A DNA stretch of 64,000 nucleotides from Bin25 sp965221765 (GCA_965221765.1 OZ244911.1:1612001-1676000); one strand, 5' to 3'; positions 18,141-27,481 are shown, numbered from the stretch's first letter. Program-made: numbers and translations. The notes: generated by a model not told the origin, from the sequence alone.

Positions 18141-20366
18141 TCAAATACTTAACCAATACGTCAATTTCAGACTGATACTTCTCAGTTGGGGAGTATTTTT
18201 TAAAAAACCATCGCTTTTGTAATTATCATTATAAACAATATAAAGATCTGAAAGTGGAGCAAAACGCCATTGCAATCGGGAATTGATACCAAAATCGTTC
18301 CCTTGAGAGTTGTGTTGGATAATAGTAGACCAAAACAGATTTCGAGTAAAGGTAAATTCAAATTTAGAACTGATCAAAGAGATCGTTTCTGTTGGATAGG
18401 GATTAGGTAAATCAATATAATCGATATTAAAAATCAAGCTAGATATAAACCTTGGTTGGACTCTTAATTTAAATTCGCTTTCAAGAGAGTATTTATGACC
18501 ATTATAAAATTCACCTAATTCAGTTTCTATTTCAAAGAAAAAATAACGACTTAAATCGGATGCATATTCCAAATTAAAATAACCATAGCTATAGTCTTTA
18601 AATGCCGGTAATTCAGTATTCTCATTACTTGTAGGATCAAAAGGTTCAAATAAATAAGTGTACCGATTCCAGTATTGAACTTCTATTGAAGAGGTATTGT
18701 TGAACTCAAACTCAACTTGTGTTAGATAGTTTCGATCACTCGGTCTGAAATGATCCTTGTCTTTTTGATAAGTAAAAAATATGGTTTGGTCAAATGAAAT
18801 AGAGTTGATAGAACTGTTTTTTGGATAAAAGGTATAACCTAATTTAGGAAAAATTCGATACACCCCAATTCTGCGAACAAATCCTAAATCAGCACGGTAA
18901 TCTTCTCCAATATAAACACCAGCCAAGCGATAATTCCAATTTCTAGTTTGACGATTCAATCGAACTCCAAAACTAGCGTTATCATGGTCATTTTGATGAG
19001 CAAATGATTGATGGAAGAAGAAATCTCCTGTCCAAGCGTTATCCACTGAAGCTAGTTTGTAGTCAATTCCTAAAATCCGATTATAACGATCTTGTGGTGA
19101 AACAAATTCATAATCTTTGAAGGTTTCTCGATTGATGAATAGCATAGAAAAATTAGATCTTCTAAAAACTTGTTTTTGAAGGACAAATACGGTGTTGTTG
19201 TTTGAAGGAATTTTATTTTTGATGTCTTCACTTGTTTGAACATTGAGCAAACCTAATCGGGTTGAGGCATTTAAATTACCATTAAGCCTTAGACCAGCAA
19301 TGATGGGATTTTCGATGTTTTCTCCATGTTTGTTTTCTGCAATACCAACCCTCCTTGAAAAAAAAGGTCTAGAATCCATGAAGTTACCATAATCAGAAAA
19401 CAAATCTTCGTTTTGTACAAAAAACTGCCTTTTTTCAGGTAACGAAACCTCAAATCGAGTTAGGTTCACAATTTCATCATCAACTTCAACTTGTGAAAAA
19501 TCTGGATTAATGGTGATATCTAGATTGAGGCCATTGGTGATAGAAATTTTTCCATCAAAACCAAAATTAATATCTTGATGTTCGTTATTATCGAAATCAT
19601 CGATGATGAAATCTTTAGAAGAAATACCGTTGATAAAAGGAATAACATAAATAGGTGGATTGGATTTTGCAAAAGGTTTTTCAAATTCAACGGTTCCCAT
19701 AAATGCCATATTGATAGGAAACATCTCTTGGGGGATGGGTGCCCAAGTGGTCCATTCATTGGTTACTGTATTAAATCGGTATAAATTAAATCGCCACGTT
19801 GAAATATTTTCAGGATATTTAATCTGTGATAGCGGAATTTTAAACTCTACAGAGTATTTATCATTAGAGATGGTTGATTTGACCTCCCAAATAATATCCC
19901 AACTATATTTTAAATCTAAACCAGATTGACCACCATTTGAAATTTGGCCTTCCCTTTGAACTGAATAGGGATTGGAACCAATAAAGATTCCATTGGTTGA
20001 ATCAGAAAAAGGGTCGAGCATTAAAGTGATATTATCAACTCCTCGCCCTGAAAAATCTCGTTTTAAAGAAGTGATTTTAAAATTAGTTTGGGAACTAAAG
20101 GCTTCAACATAAACATAAAGATGCTTATCGTCGGAAAGCAATCGAAATTGAGTTTTATCGATGGCTTTTAGTGTGTCCGTTGGAAACATTTGCCAAAAAT
20201 CTCTTCCAATACGGGCTTCCTTCCAAATGGGCTCTTGATCTAGTCCATCGATAGTGATTTCATGATCGATAGACTTGATTAGAAGATGAGGAAGTTTATT
20301 TTGTCCATTGACCATTTGGCAAACAATAACCAGTGCAATGGATACAAACTTTAATAACTGCAACAA
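18141..20366 (-). CDS. DUF5916 outer-membrane-type protein with N-terminal CBM9-like domain
   Basis: 741 residues, with an N-terminal signal peptide ending near VNGQ. A carbohydrate-binding-family-9-like beta-sandwich (about 28-220) carries IDGLDQEPIWKEA and YSVEFKIPLSQIKYP. A long segment rich in alternating hydrophobic strands follows, starting at INPDFSQVEVDDEIVNLTRFE. These are hallmarks of DUF5916 proteins of Bacteroidota and relatives, probably beta-barrels in the outer membrane. Function is uncharacterised; surface polysaccharide handling has been suggested only from the CBM9 fold. The start appears to be TTG (20364-20366), since no ATG precedes the signal peptide. It is co-directional and almost contiguous with the DUF4369 lipoprotein gene. 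Confidence 0.8.
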   Translation of the reverse strand: MLQLLKFVSIALVIVCQMVNGQNKLPHLLIKSIDHEITIDGLDQEPIWKEARIGRDFWQMFPTDTLKAIDKTQFRLLSDDKHLYVYVEAFSSQTNFKITSLKRDFSGRGVDNITLMLDPFSDSTNGIFIGSNPYSVQREGQISNGGQSGLDLKYSWDIIWEVKSTISNDKYSVEFKIPLSQIKYPENISTWRFNLYRFNTVTNEWTTWAPIPQEMFPINMAFMGTVEFEKPFAKSNPPIYVIPFINGISSKDFIIDDFDNNEHQDINFGFDGKISITNGLNLDITINPDFSQVEVDDEIVNLTRFEVSLPEKRQFFVQNEDLFSDYGNFMDSRPFFSRRVGIAENKHGENIENPIIAGLRLNGNLNASTRLGLLNVQTSEDIKNKIPSNNNTVFVLQKQVFRRSNFSMLFINRETFKDYEFVSPQDRYNRILGIDYKLASVDNAWTGDFFFHQSFAHQNDHDNASFGVRLNRQTRNWNYRLAGVYIGEDYRADLGFVRRIGVYRIFPKLGYTFYPKNSSINSISFDQTIFFTYQKDKDHFRPSDRNYLTQVEFEFNNTSSIEVQYWNRYTYLFEPFDPTSNENTELPAFKDYSYGYFNLEYASDLSRYFFFEIETELGEFYNGHKYSLESEFKLRVQPRFISSLIFNIDYIDLPNPYPTETISLISSKFEFTFTRNLFWSTIIQHNSQGNDFGINSRLQWRFAPLSDLYIVYNDNYKSDGFLKNTPQLRSISLKLTYWLSI

Positions 20367-20419
20367 GTTTCAACTAAACATGCGAAAGTTAAAATATTCC
20401 AACTGAAACCGATTCCTTT

Positions 20420-22420
20420 TTAGTTAGTCTTTTTATTAGAAGGTTCTTGCTTTTGTTTTGTTGGGGGTGATTTGATATCCGTGTTTATTTTTACGTTAGT
20501 AATCTTTGGTTTATTATCTGATTGAATCAATTCGATACTTCGTTTGATGAAATGGGTCAATTCTTCTCCTTTCAACAAGTTTTGAGAAAGTCTAGAAAAG
20601 TCAAAAGCTTGATTAATCAATCTAGTTCTTTTAGTTTTGTGCTTTGTATTGAATATTTGAACTACCAAATCATGGTTGGTGTTGACAATTACATTATATG
20701 AAGGTGGCACCCCACCACTAAAACCGCTACCACTGACAGACTGCATCTCTTGCCAACGCCTCATAAATTCAGGCTGGGTAATAACAAAAGGTAATTCTTT
20801 GCTATCAAGAGCTTCTAATTGAACGATGAAGGGTTCTTTAATGACCTCTTTGACGAGTTCTTTTAATTTTTCTTGTTGTTTTTCATCGAGTTTTGATATA
20901 GCTTTTTCATCTTTTTTAATTAGATTATCTAGTGAATCACTATCGACGCGAGAAAAACTTATTTTTTCTTTAACTGATTCAAGTTTTTGTAATAGATGGC
21001 TATAAATTGGAGAATCAAATAGTAATACGGTAAATCCTTTTTCATTTGCGTTTTCAAGGTAAATGTGTTGTTCTTCTTTATTCGAGGCATAAAGGATTAT
21101 TAGTTTACCATCCTTATCAGTTTGGTTGGCTTTGATTTTTTCTTGCAATTCAGCGTAGGTTAAAAAATCACCATTGGTTGTAGGGTATAAAGCAAACTTG
21201 TCTACTTTTTTATAGAAATTTTCATCGCTAAGCATACCATATTCGATAATGACCTTGATGCCATTCCATTTTTCTTCAAATGCTTTGCGATCTTTTTTGA
21301 AAAGAGATTGAAGTTTTGCAGCCACTTTAGAGGTGATATGTCCACTTATTTTCTTCACCGCTCCATCAGCTTGTAAATAACTTCTTGAAACATTCAGCGG
21401 AATGTCGGGAGAATCGATAACCCCTCTTAGCAATGTTAAAAACTCAGGAACAATACCCTCAACATTATCGGTTACAAATACCTGATTTTGATATAATTGA
21501 ATCTTATCCTTTTGTATGCTCAAATCATTTCTTAGTTTAGGAAAGTAAAGGATTCCAGTCAGTTTGAATGGATGATCTACATTGAGATGGATATGAAACA
21601 AAGGTTCTTCAAATTGGGTAGGGTACAGTTCACGATAAAATGATTTATAGTCTTCTTCTTTTAATAATCGAGGAGATTTAATCCAAGCCGGTGATGTATT
21701 ATTGATGATTTTATCAACTTGTTTTGTCTCGGGCTTGGCATCTTTTGGAGCATCTTTGGGTAAGGGAAGGGATTCAGTACGGGTTCCAAATTTGATGGGA
21801 GTGGCTCCAAATTTGCTATACTTGTTTAATAATCCTTCGATTTTAATATCATCTAGGAATTCTTTTGAATCATCGGATATATGTAAAATGATTTCTGTTC
21901 CTCGAGATCTTTTAGTAGCTTCAACTAAAGTATACGCCGGTGACCCTTCACAAGTCCAATGAACTGTGGGTTGATCTTTCTGAAAAGATTGAGTAATGAT
22001 TTCTACTTTATCGGCTACCAAAAATGAAGAATAAAAGCCTAGTCCAAAATGGCCAATAATACCATCGAGTTTAGTTTTTTTATCATCGGATTCGTTATAG
22101 GTAGCTAAAAACTCTTCGGCTCCAGAAAAAGCAATTTCATTGATATATTTTTCAACTTCTTCTTGGGTCATGCCGATACCCGAATCGATAACATGAATTT
22201 TTTTATTCTTTTTATCGACTTTAATTTCAATTTGTAAATCTCCGAGTTCTTCTTTTATTTTACCAATGCTTGATAAATGTTGTAATTTAGTTGTAGCATC
22301 CGTAGCATTCGATACGAGTTCTCTCAAAAAGATTTCATGATCGCTATAAAGAAATTTTTTAATGAGGGGGAAAATATTTTCGACTGAAACATTTATATTC
22401 CCTTTGGTTGAAGTTTCCAT
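20420..22420 (-). CDS. htpG: Molecular chaperone HtpG (Hsp90)
   Basis: A 666-residue bacterial Hsp90. The N-terminal GHKL ATPase motifs are ELVSNATDA (34-42), DSGIGM and GHFGLGFYSSF. The middle domain has NVSRSYLQAD, and the dimerisation domain comes last. The C-terminus carries a Lys/Pro/Gln-rich tail. It works as an ATP-dependent cytosolic chaperone, typically induced by heat. Divergent from the CoA-binding protein gene across a 182-bp intergenic region holding a 17-bp perfect palindrome (22495-22511). No CIRCE element (the HrcA operator) was seen. Confidence 0.96.
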   Translation of the reverse strand: METSTKGNINVSVENIFPLIKKFLYSDHEIFLRELVSNATDATTKLQHLSSIGKIKEELGDLQIEIKVDKKNKKIHVIDSGIGMTQEEVEKYINEIAFSGAEEFLATYNESDDKKTKLDGIIGHFGLGFYSSFLVADKVEIITQSFQKDQPTVHWTCEGSPAYTLVEATKRSRGTEIILHISDDSKEFLDDIKIEGLLNKYSKFGATPIKFGTRTESLPLPKDAPKDAKPETKQVDKIINNTSPAWIKSPRLLKEEDYKSFYRELYPTQFEEPLFHIHLNVDHPFKLTGILYFPKLRNDLSIQKDKIQLYQNQVFVTDNVEGIVPEFLTLLRGVIDSPDIPLNVSRSYLQADGAVKKISGHITSKVAAKLQSLFKKDRKAFEEKWNGIKVIIEYGMLSDENFYKKVDKFALYPTTNGDFLTYAELQEKIKANQTDKDGKLIILYASNKEEQHIYLENANEKGFTVLLFDSPIYSHLLQKLESVKEKISFSRVDSDSLDNLIKKDEKAISKLDEKQQEKLKELVKEVIKEPFIVQLEALDSKELPFVITQPEFMRRWQEMQSVSGSGFSGGVPPSYNVIVNTNHDLVVQIFNTKHKTKRTRLINQAFDFSRLSQNLLKGEELTHFIKRSIELIQSDNKPKITNVKINTDIKSPPTKQKQEPSNKKTN

Positions 22421-22494
22421 AGTTACATCAATATTTTAGTTATTAACAGTTTATTCAAAAAAAATACCAATCTCAAGCCACTGACAAATTGGCA

Positions 22495-22511
22495 GATAAC
22501 ATATTATGTTA
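22495..22511. promoter_or_regulatory. 17-bp perfect palindrome between htpG and the CoA-binding gene
   Basis: ATAACATA-T-TATGTTAT reads the same on both strands. It lies 75 bp upstream of the htpG start and about 90 bp upstream of the divergent gene. The symmetry suggests an operator, but no factor can be named. AT-rich DNA produces such palindromes by chance more often than balanced DNA. Confidence 0.35.
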
Positions 22512-22602
22512 TTGAGAACCCTTGTTATTCAATGGATGTTGAAAGATAAATGCGTATTACATTTTTATAAACCAAATGCATATTATATAGAATTATTATA
22601 TA

Positions 22603-22989
22603 ATGGCCCATAAAAAACTTAGAAGAGAACCAACCCTCGTTCTGGGGGCGTCGACCAATCCGGAGAGATACGCATATAAAGCCACAGAAGCCTTGTTATT
22701 AGGAGGATACCAAGTTGTTCTTGTAGGAATTAAAAATGGATCCGTTGTTGGCTTACCAATTTTAAAGCAATTTCCATCTAGCATAAAGATTCATACTCTG
22801 TCCCTGTATTTATCTGCCAAAAATCAATCAAATTATTATTCTGAGATTATAGCATGTCAGCCAAAACGAGTCATATTCAATCCGGGAACAGAAAATCAGG
22901 TGTTGGAAAATTTACTAAATAAGCATAAAATAAAGCATCATCGAAGTTGCACTTTAGTTTTATTATCGACGGGTCAATACCATCACTAG
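22603..22989 (+). CDS. CoA-binding domain protein (CoA_binding_2 / YccU-like)
   Basis: 128 residues, a single Rossmann-like CoA-binding domain. It shows TLVLGASTNPERYAYKATEAL, a VVLVGIKNGSVVGLPI strand-turn and VIFNPGTEN. Such proteins are common and soluble, and bind CoA-type nucleotides in vitro; their physiological role is unknown. The ATG at 22603 directly precedes the first strand. It is divergent from htpG and convergent with the symporter gene, 14 bp away. Confidence 0.85.
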   Translation: MAHKKLRREPTLVLGASTNPERYAYKATEALLLGGYQVVLVGIKNGSVVGLPILKQFPSSIKIHTLSLYLSAKNQSNYYSEIIACQPKRVIFNPGTENQVLENLLNKHKIKHHRSCTLVLLSTGQYHH

Positions 22990-23003
22990 CCCTTAGAAAC
23001 CAA

Positions 23004-24485
23004 TTACGCTTTCGGTTCTAATGGTTTTGGTTGTTTTATTATCCACAGTCCAATAAAAGTAATCAATCCATTGATGGGCAATAATTCATAGCCGATGACA
23101 TAACCTCCTAGTGAATTGGAGGGTATTTGTCCCAAGATAAATGTTAGCATTACCGATATCGATACGACAATGAGCACTAGGTGATTTTGAATTTTGTATT
23201 TAGTAAATATTCCAAATGCAAACAATCCCAATAATGGACCATAGGTATACCCTGCAACAGTTAAAAGTCCGTCAATGACATTTCTATCCAATACATATCT
23301 AAAGATAATCACCACTAAGATGATTAAAAAACTCATCAAAACATGAACCTTTTTCCGAATTTGTTTTTGTTTGAATTTGGGTTTTTTATTAAAATGAAGA
23401 AAATCAACACAAAAAGAAGTAGTCAATGATGTCAGAGCACTATCTGCACTAGAATAAGCAGCAGCAATCAAACCCAAAATAAAAGTAACGGCCACAGTAA
23501 TTCCTAAAGATCCATTCAATGATATTTCTGGAAAAAGCAAATCGGTCCTAGGGCTATCATCGAGTAATGGAATTGGTGTTGAAGTCTTGGTAGCATAGAT
23601 GTATAGTAAGGCCCCCAATAACATAAAAAAAGCTGTAACTAATACCAGTACAATACTGAATAAGGTCATGTTTTTTTGAGCATCACCAAGTGTTTTACAA
23701 GTAAGATTTTTTTGCATCATATCTTGATCTAAACCGGTCATACAGATGGTTATGAAAGCTCCTCCAATAAAAGATTTTAAGAAGTGATTTCGTGATAAAA
23801 TACTATCAGTAATAAAGATTTGATCATAATTTTTAAATTCATTAGATTGTATAAAATCTCCAAAAGACCATCCCAAATACTGTAAAATAAAAAAAACAGT
23901 AAAACCAGCGGATAATAACATCATGGCCGTTTGAATAGTGTCGGTATAAACAATGGTTTTAATACCGCCTCTATTGGTATAGATCCAAATTAACAGGATT
24001 GATATGATTACGGTGATTTCAAAAGGTATCTGCCAAGCATTAAATACGAACTCTTGGAGAACAATGGCAACTAAAAACAAGCGAAATGCTGCGCCTATCA
24101 CTCTAGAAATAAAAAAGAAAAAAGCTCCCGTAAGATGGCTAGACCTGCCAAATCGGGTTTCTAAATATTCATAAATAGAAGTGGTTTTGTTTTTATAGTA
24201 GACGGGCATTAATACATAGGCCACGATTATATATCCGACTAGATAACCAAGAACTACTTGAAAATAAGTTAATTGTGAATCTCCAATCCAACCAGGTACT
24301 GAAATAAATGTAACCCCAGAAAGAGAAGCTCCAATCATTCCAAAGGCAACTACCGGCCAACTAGAAGTTCGACTAGCCGTAAAAAAAACTTCATTAGAAT
24401 CTTGTTTTCCAGTAATCCATGAAATACCGATTAGCAATAAAAAATAGCCAACTACTAAAGAAATAATAAGAATTGGTGTTAGCAT
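23004..24485 (-). CDS. Sodium:solute symporter family transporter
   Basis: 493 residues with about 13 hydrophobic segments typical of the SSS (SLC5/LeuT-fold) family. Family marks are GMIGASLSGVTFISVPGWIG near the N-terminus, YKNKTTSIYEYLETRFG, and the SSADSALTSLTTSF segment around TM8. It sits in the inner membrane and should couple Na+ influx to uptake of a small solute. The substrate cannot be told from sequence. ATG start at 24485. Divergent from recR, with a TATCTTTG (-7-like) box in the shared region pointing toward recR. Confidence 0.92.
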   Translation of the reverse strand: MLTPILIISLVVGYFLLLIGISWITGKQDSNEVFFTASRTSSWPVVAFGMIGASLSGVTFISVPGWIGDSQLTYFQVVLGYLVGYIIVAYVLMPVYYKNKTTSIYEYLETRFGRSSHLTGAFFFFISRVIGAAFRLFLVAIVLQEFVFNAWQIPFEITVIISILLIWIYTNRGGIKTIVYTDTIQTAMMLLSAGFTVFFILQYLGWSFGDFIQSNEFKNYDQIFITDSILSRNHFLKSFIGGAFITICMTGLDQDMMQKNLTCKTLGDAQKNMTLFSIVLVLVTAFFMLLGALLYIYATKTSTPIPLLDDSPRTDLLFPEISLNGSLGITVAVTFILGLIAAAYSSADSALTSLTTSFCVDFLHFNKKPKFKQKQIRKKVHVLMSFLIILVVIIFRYVLDRNVIDGLLTVAGYTYGPLLGLFAFGIFTKYKIQNHLVLIVVSISVMLTFILGQIPSNSLGGYVIGYELLPINGLITFIGLWIIKQPKPLEPKA

Positions 24486-24612
24486 CGATAGGAAATGTGT
24501 TTGTAAAGGTAAAAATCCAAATGTTCTAAATAATATCTTAAAAGTATCTTTGTACTCAATTTTTTATGAAACTAGAGGATTTCTTAGACACTTAAATGCT
24601 TATTTTTACTGT

Positions 24613-25233
24613 GTGAATTTCAATAATAAACTGATAGATAATGCAGTTGATGAAATTTCTAAACTTCCAGGAATTGGTAAGCGATCTGCTCTAAGGGTAG
24701 CGCTCCATTTGTTGAGGCAGCCCAAAATCCAAACACGAGGCTTGAGTCAAAGTCTACTTGAACTTAGAGAAAAAGTTCAGTATTGCCATCGTTGCTTTAA
24801 TATCTCCGAAAAACCTACTTGTGGGATATGCTTAAGTCACTTTAGGGATGTCACAACTATTTGTGTGGTTGAAAACATCGAAGATGTTATGGCTGTAGAA
24901 AATACGGCTCAATTCAAGGGCCTTTATCATGTGTTGGGTGGAGTTATTTCTCCAGTATTGGGTATTGCTATTGATGATTTAACCATTGTTCAATTGATAG
25001 GTAGGGTTTATAAGCAAAACATCAAAGAGTTGATTTTTGCTTTAAGTTCAACCGTTGAAGCTGATTCAACCGCTTATTATATATATAAGCAATTAAAAAG
25101 TTCTAATTTAAAAATTTCAACATTGGCTCGTGGTATACCACTTGGCGATGAATTAGAATATACCGATGAATTAACCCTTGGACGGAGTATCGTAGCACGA
25201 ATTCCATTTGAAAAGTCATTTAAAGTTCATTAG
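24613..25233 (+). CDS. recR: Recombination protein RecR
   Basis: 206 residues from the GTG at 24613, the usual RecR length. The frame is open farther upstream but has no good start there, and a TATCTTTG -7-like box (24545-24552) would place the transcript start downstream of any earlier codon. An N-terminal helix-hairpin-helix (ISKLPGIGKRSALR) is followed by a four-Cys zinc finger (CHRCFNISEKPTCGIC). The Toprim domain has VVENIEDVMAVENT and STVEADSTA. It acts with RecF/RecO to load RecA on gapped DNA. A PyrE-like gene follows 14 bp downstream and is probably co-transcribed. Confidence 0.93.
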   Translation: MNFNNKLIDNAVDEISKLPGIGKRSALRVALHLLRQPKIQTRGLSQSLLELREKVQYCHRCFNISEKPTCGICLSHFRDVTTICVVENIEDVMAVENTAQFKGLYHVLGGVISPVLGIAIDDLTIVQLIGRVYKQNIKELIFALSSTVEADSTAYYIYKQLKSSNLKISTLARGIPLGDELEYTDELTLGRSIVARIPFEKSFKVH

Positions 25234-25247
25234 TTTTTTATTTCAAG

Positions 25248-25772
25248 ATGAATGACGAATTGTACAACTATTTTTTAAGTTGTTGTTTTAAAGAAAAAAA
25301 ACAACACAATGATTGTATCATAGAAATTCATCAAGATGCTTTAACCATGCATCCTAGATTTCGAAATGAAATTTGCCAAAAAATCACTCGATTGGTAGAT
25401 ATATCAGATACCAATAAAATATCATTGGCATCCTATGCCGATCAAGTGATGTCCCTTGGTGTGATCGTATCTCAGATTTTGAATTTACCTTTTTTATATT
25501 TGAGAAATACACCCAAAAAATACGGTTTAAAAAACCAAATTGAAGGACAACTAACTTCAAATCAAAACATTGTGTTTTTTACTTTGTTTTCACCATCGCC
25601 AAAATTATATGATAAAACCAAGGCGATCTTTGTCCGAAAGAAGTCTAAAATTATTCAATGGGTTTCACTGATTGGAAATGAATGTTACTATAAGCATTAT
25701 CAAACAATTCATGTTTTTCTTTACAATCAATTACAGATTTATAGTGATTTAATGGAAAGAGGGTTGAAATAG
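25248..25772 (+). CDS. Degenerate orotate phosphoribosyltransferase (PyrE)-like protein
   Basis: 174 residues, shorter than the roughly 210 of PyrE. The middle follows the Bacteroidota PyrE pattern: ALTMHPRFRNEICQKI matches the conserved ITLSYPxVR region, and GVIVSQILNLPFLYLRNTPKKYGLKNQIEGQL matches the GVA...LGLPFxYVRxxxKxHGxxNQxEG region. However, the PRPP-binding loop normally reading VEDLISTGG is replaced by FTLFSPSPK, and the N-terminal substrate loop (SGxKSPIYCD) is absent. The protein should therefore not be a normal OPRT. It might have a regulatory or structural role, or be on its way to loss, though the frame is intact. Its start is 14 bp after recR. Confidence 0.6.
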   Translation: MNDELYNYFLSCCFKEKKQHNDCIIEIHQDALTMHPRFRNEICQKITRLVDISDTNKISLASYADQVMSLGVIVSQILNLPFLYLRNTPKKYGLKNQIEGQLTSNQNIVFFTLFSPSPKLYDKTKAIFVRKKSKIIQWVSLIGNECYYKHYQTIHVFLYNQLQIYSDLMERGLK

Positions 25773-25919
25773 GAATTCAAATTCGCTAAGGTATTGTACT
25801 AAATATTGAAGAGATATTATCTTCATCTGAAACTATAATTTTTTCATAAGAAAAGAAAATAGTACTTTTTTATAGAGTTAACCATTGCATGTTTTATTTC
25901 AAATTTCTCTAAAGTATTT

Positions 25920-25947
25920 GTAGTTTTTATTTAGGAATAAAAACTAC
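25920..25947. terminator. Perfect 12-bp stem-loop, possible terminator of the recR/PyrE-like transcript
   Basis: GTAGTTTTTATT and AATAAAAACTAC form a perfect 12-bp stem around the 4-base loop TAGG. It lies about 150 bp downstream of the PyrE-like stop. The right arm is not followed by a long T tract, so Rho-independent termination is only possible. It is symmetrical and would fold in transcripts of either direction. Confidence 0.4.
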
Positions 25948-26075
25948 TCTTATAAATCGACCTTCATCAATTGATCTATATCCTATCACCAACCACTGAT
26001 GCATACGATTATATTGAATTGATTTACTGTATTGATTTTTAGGATTTTGGACAGATATATTATCATAAAATCAGT

Positions 26076-26107
26076 TTTGCTCATCAGCCTATGAATTTGT
26101 AAATTTG
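26076..26107 (+). promoter_or_regulatory. Bacteroidota-type promoter of the E2 gene
   Basis: TTTG (26076-26079) and TAAATTTG (26100-26107) are separated by 20 bases. This fits the Bacteroidota housekeeping consensus TTTG-N19-20-TAnnTTTG exactly in both boxes. Transcription should start near 26114, leaving only a few bases before the ATG at 26120, so the mRNA may be nearly leaderless. Confidence 0.55.
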
Positions 26108-26119
26108 GAATCTATTTGA

Positions 26120-27454
26120 ATGGATAATTTTAATGTTAAACTCCCACGTATGGGAGAAAGTGTTGAAGAGGCTGTAATCACAAAGTGGTTAAAAAAAGTA
26201 GGTGATCATGTTGAAATGGATGAACCTATTGTTGAAATAGCAACTGACAAAGTTGATTCTGATCTCCCATCTGAAGTTTCAGGAATCATTACAGAAATAA
26301 AATATCAAGAAGAATCGGTAGTCTGCGTTGGAGATACACTAGCGGTTATTCATACAAAACAAGAATCAGTTGTTAAAAAAGAAAAAAAGCATTCTGAAAC
26401 CAAAACCAGATCATTGAAATCGAAGACGATTGAAATTGAAACACAAAAAGAACTAGATAAACAATTTGAACAAGCCCAGTCTATCATCAAACAACCTCAA
26501 GATTCTCTTCGATTTTATAGCCCACTGGTAAAAAGTATTGCTAAAAAAGAAGACATATCTCAAAAAGAACTCAGTTCTATTTTAGGAACTGGTAAAGCCG
26601 GTAGAGTAACTAAAAATGATATTTTAAATTACATCAAAAACAGACCATTGCGTTCCGCATTTAGCACTTCCTCAAGATTCAATGGTCATGCAGAGGATTT
26701 AAAAAAAGAAATTCATCCTAGTCAAACATCTGTCAATACCTATTCACCCAATAGAAATCAATTAATTGAGTTGAGTCGTATGCAAAAACTAACGGCTCAC
26801 CATATGAGAGAGAGTTTGAATAGTTCTGCACATGTTTACTCATTTGTTGAAGCCGATGTTACCGATTTATGGGCATGGAGAGAAGAAAAAAAAGAGTATT
26901 TTATAAATGAATTTAACCAAAAACTAACCTTTACACCATTACTGATTCATGCTATTGTAAAAGCACTTAAAGATTATCCAGTACTCAATAGCACCAAAGA
27001 AAATGATAAAATCAAGATGTGGAGTTCTGTTAACTTGGGTATGGCTACCGCATTACCTAATGGTAATCTTATAGTTCCAATTATTAAAGATGCCGGAAAC
27101 TTACACTTTATTGATTTAGTTAGTACGGTTAATAAATTGGCTATTAAGGCTCGTACCAATGCTTTGAACCCGGATGATGTAAAAAACGGAACCTATACTA
27201 TGACCAATGTAGGTAATTTTGGGACATTGATGGGGACTCCCATTATTCATCAGCCTCAAATAAGTATTTTGGCAGTAGGAAGCATTCGTAAAATACCTTC
27301 TGTTATCGAATCGTCACAAGGAGATTCGATTGGTATTCGGAAAAAAGTTATTCTTTCCCATTGTTATGATCATCAAATCATCAATGGGGCTACCGGCAGT
27401 CTTTTTGCTAAAAAAGTAGCTGATTATCTAGAAAATTGGAAAATGGTGCTTTAA
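26120..27454 (+). CDS. 2-oxo acid dehydrogenase E2 component (dihydrolipoyl acyltransferase)
   Basis: 444 residues, three-part E2 architecture. A lipoyl domain (1-80) has the lipoylated Lys44 in ATDKVD. A long charged linker follows. The E3/E1-binding domain (about 130-172) reads YSPLVKSIAKKE then GTGKAGRVTKNDILNYI. The catalytic acyltransferase domain (about 215-444) ends in CYDHQIINGATG with catalytic His418. The expected partners (E1, E3) are not in the window, so pyruvate, 2-oxoglutarate and branched-chain substrates cannot be separated firmly. Asn replaces the common Asp in the DHxxxDG motif, a variant known in active E2 enzymes. A well-formed promoter precedes it. Confidence 0.9.
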   Translation: MDNFNVKLPRMGESVEEAVITKWLKKVGDHVEMDEPIVEIATDKVDSDLPSEVSGIITEIKYQEESVVCVGDTLAVIHTKQESVVKKEKKHSETKTRSLKSKTIEIETQKELDKQFEQAQSIIKQPQDSLRFYSPLVKSIAKKEDISQKELSSILGTGKAGRVTKNDILNYIKNRPLRSAFSTSSRFNGHAEDLKKEIHPSQTSVNTYSPNRNQLIELSRMQKLTAHHMRESLNSSAHVYSFVEADVTDLWAWREEKKEYFINEFNQKLTFTPLLIHAIVKALKDYPVLNSTKENDKIKMWSSVNLGMATALPNGNLIVPIIKDAGNLHFIDLVSTVNKLAIKARTNALNPDDVKNGTYTMTNVGNFGTLMGTPIIHQPQISILAVGSIRKIPSVIESSQGDSIGIRKKVILSHCYDHQIINGATGSLFAKKVADYLENWKMVL

Positions 27455-27481
27455 TTTTTATGTAGTCTAAATAATCAATAT

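Larger units (their letters stand above)
25773..26119. other. 347-bp intergenic region with a 12-bp stem-loop and an E2 promoter
   Basis: Contains the stem-loop at 25920-25947 and the promoter-like pair at 26076-26107 (separate entries). On the minus strand between about 26062 and 25930, a stop-free run of 45 codons ends HQWLVIGYRSIDEGRFIRVVF. This is faintly like the C-terminus of BrnT/DUF4258 toxins, but it has no start and the resemblance is too weak to call a gene. Confidence 0.4.

Noticed and set aside
25930..26062. Minus-strand BrnT/DUF4258-like 45-codon run
   Set aside because: No start codon before it, weak resemblance only, and its 3' part lies in the stem-loop.
26120..27454. E2 catalytic motif DHxxxNG instead of DHxxxDG as a sign of lost activity
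   Set aside because: Asn at this place is known in active E2 enzymes (Azotobacter vinelandii E2p), and the catalytic His is kept.
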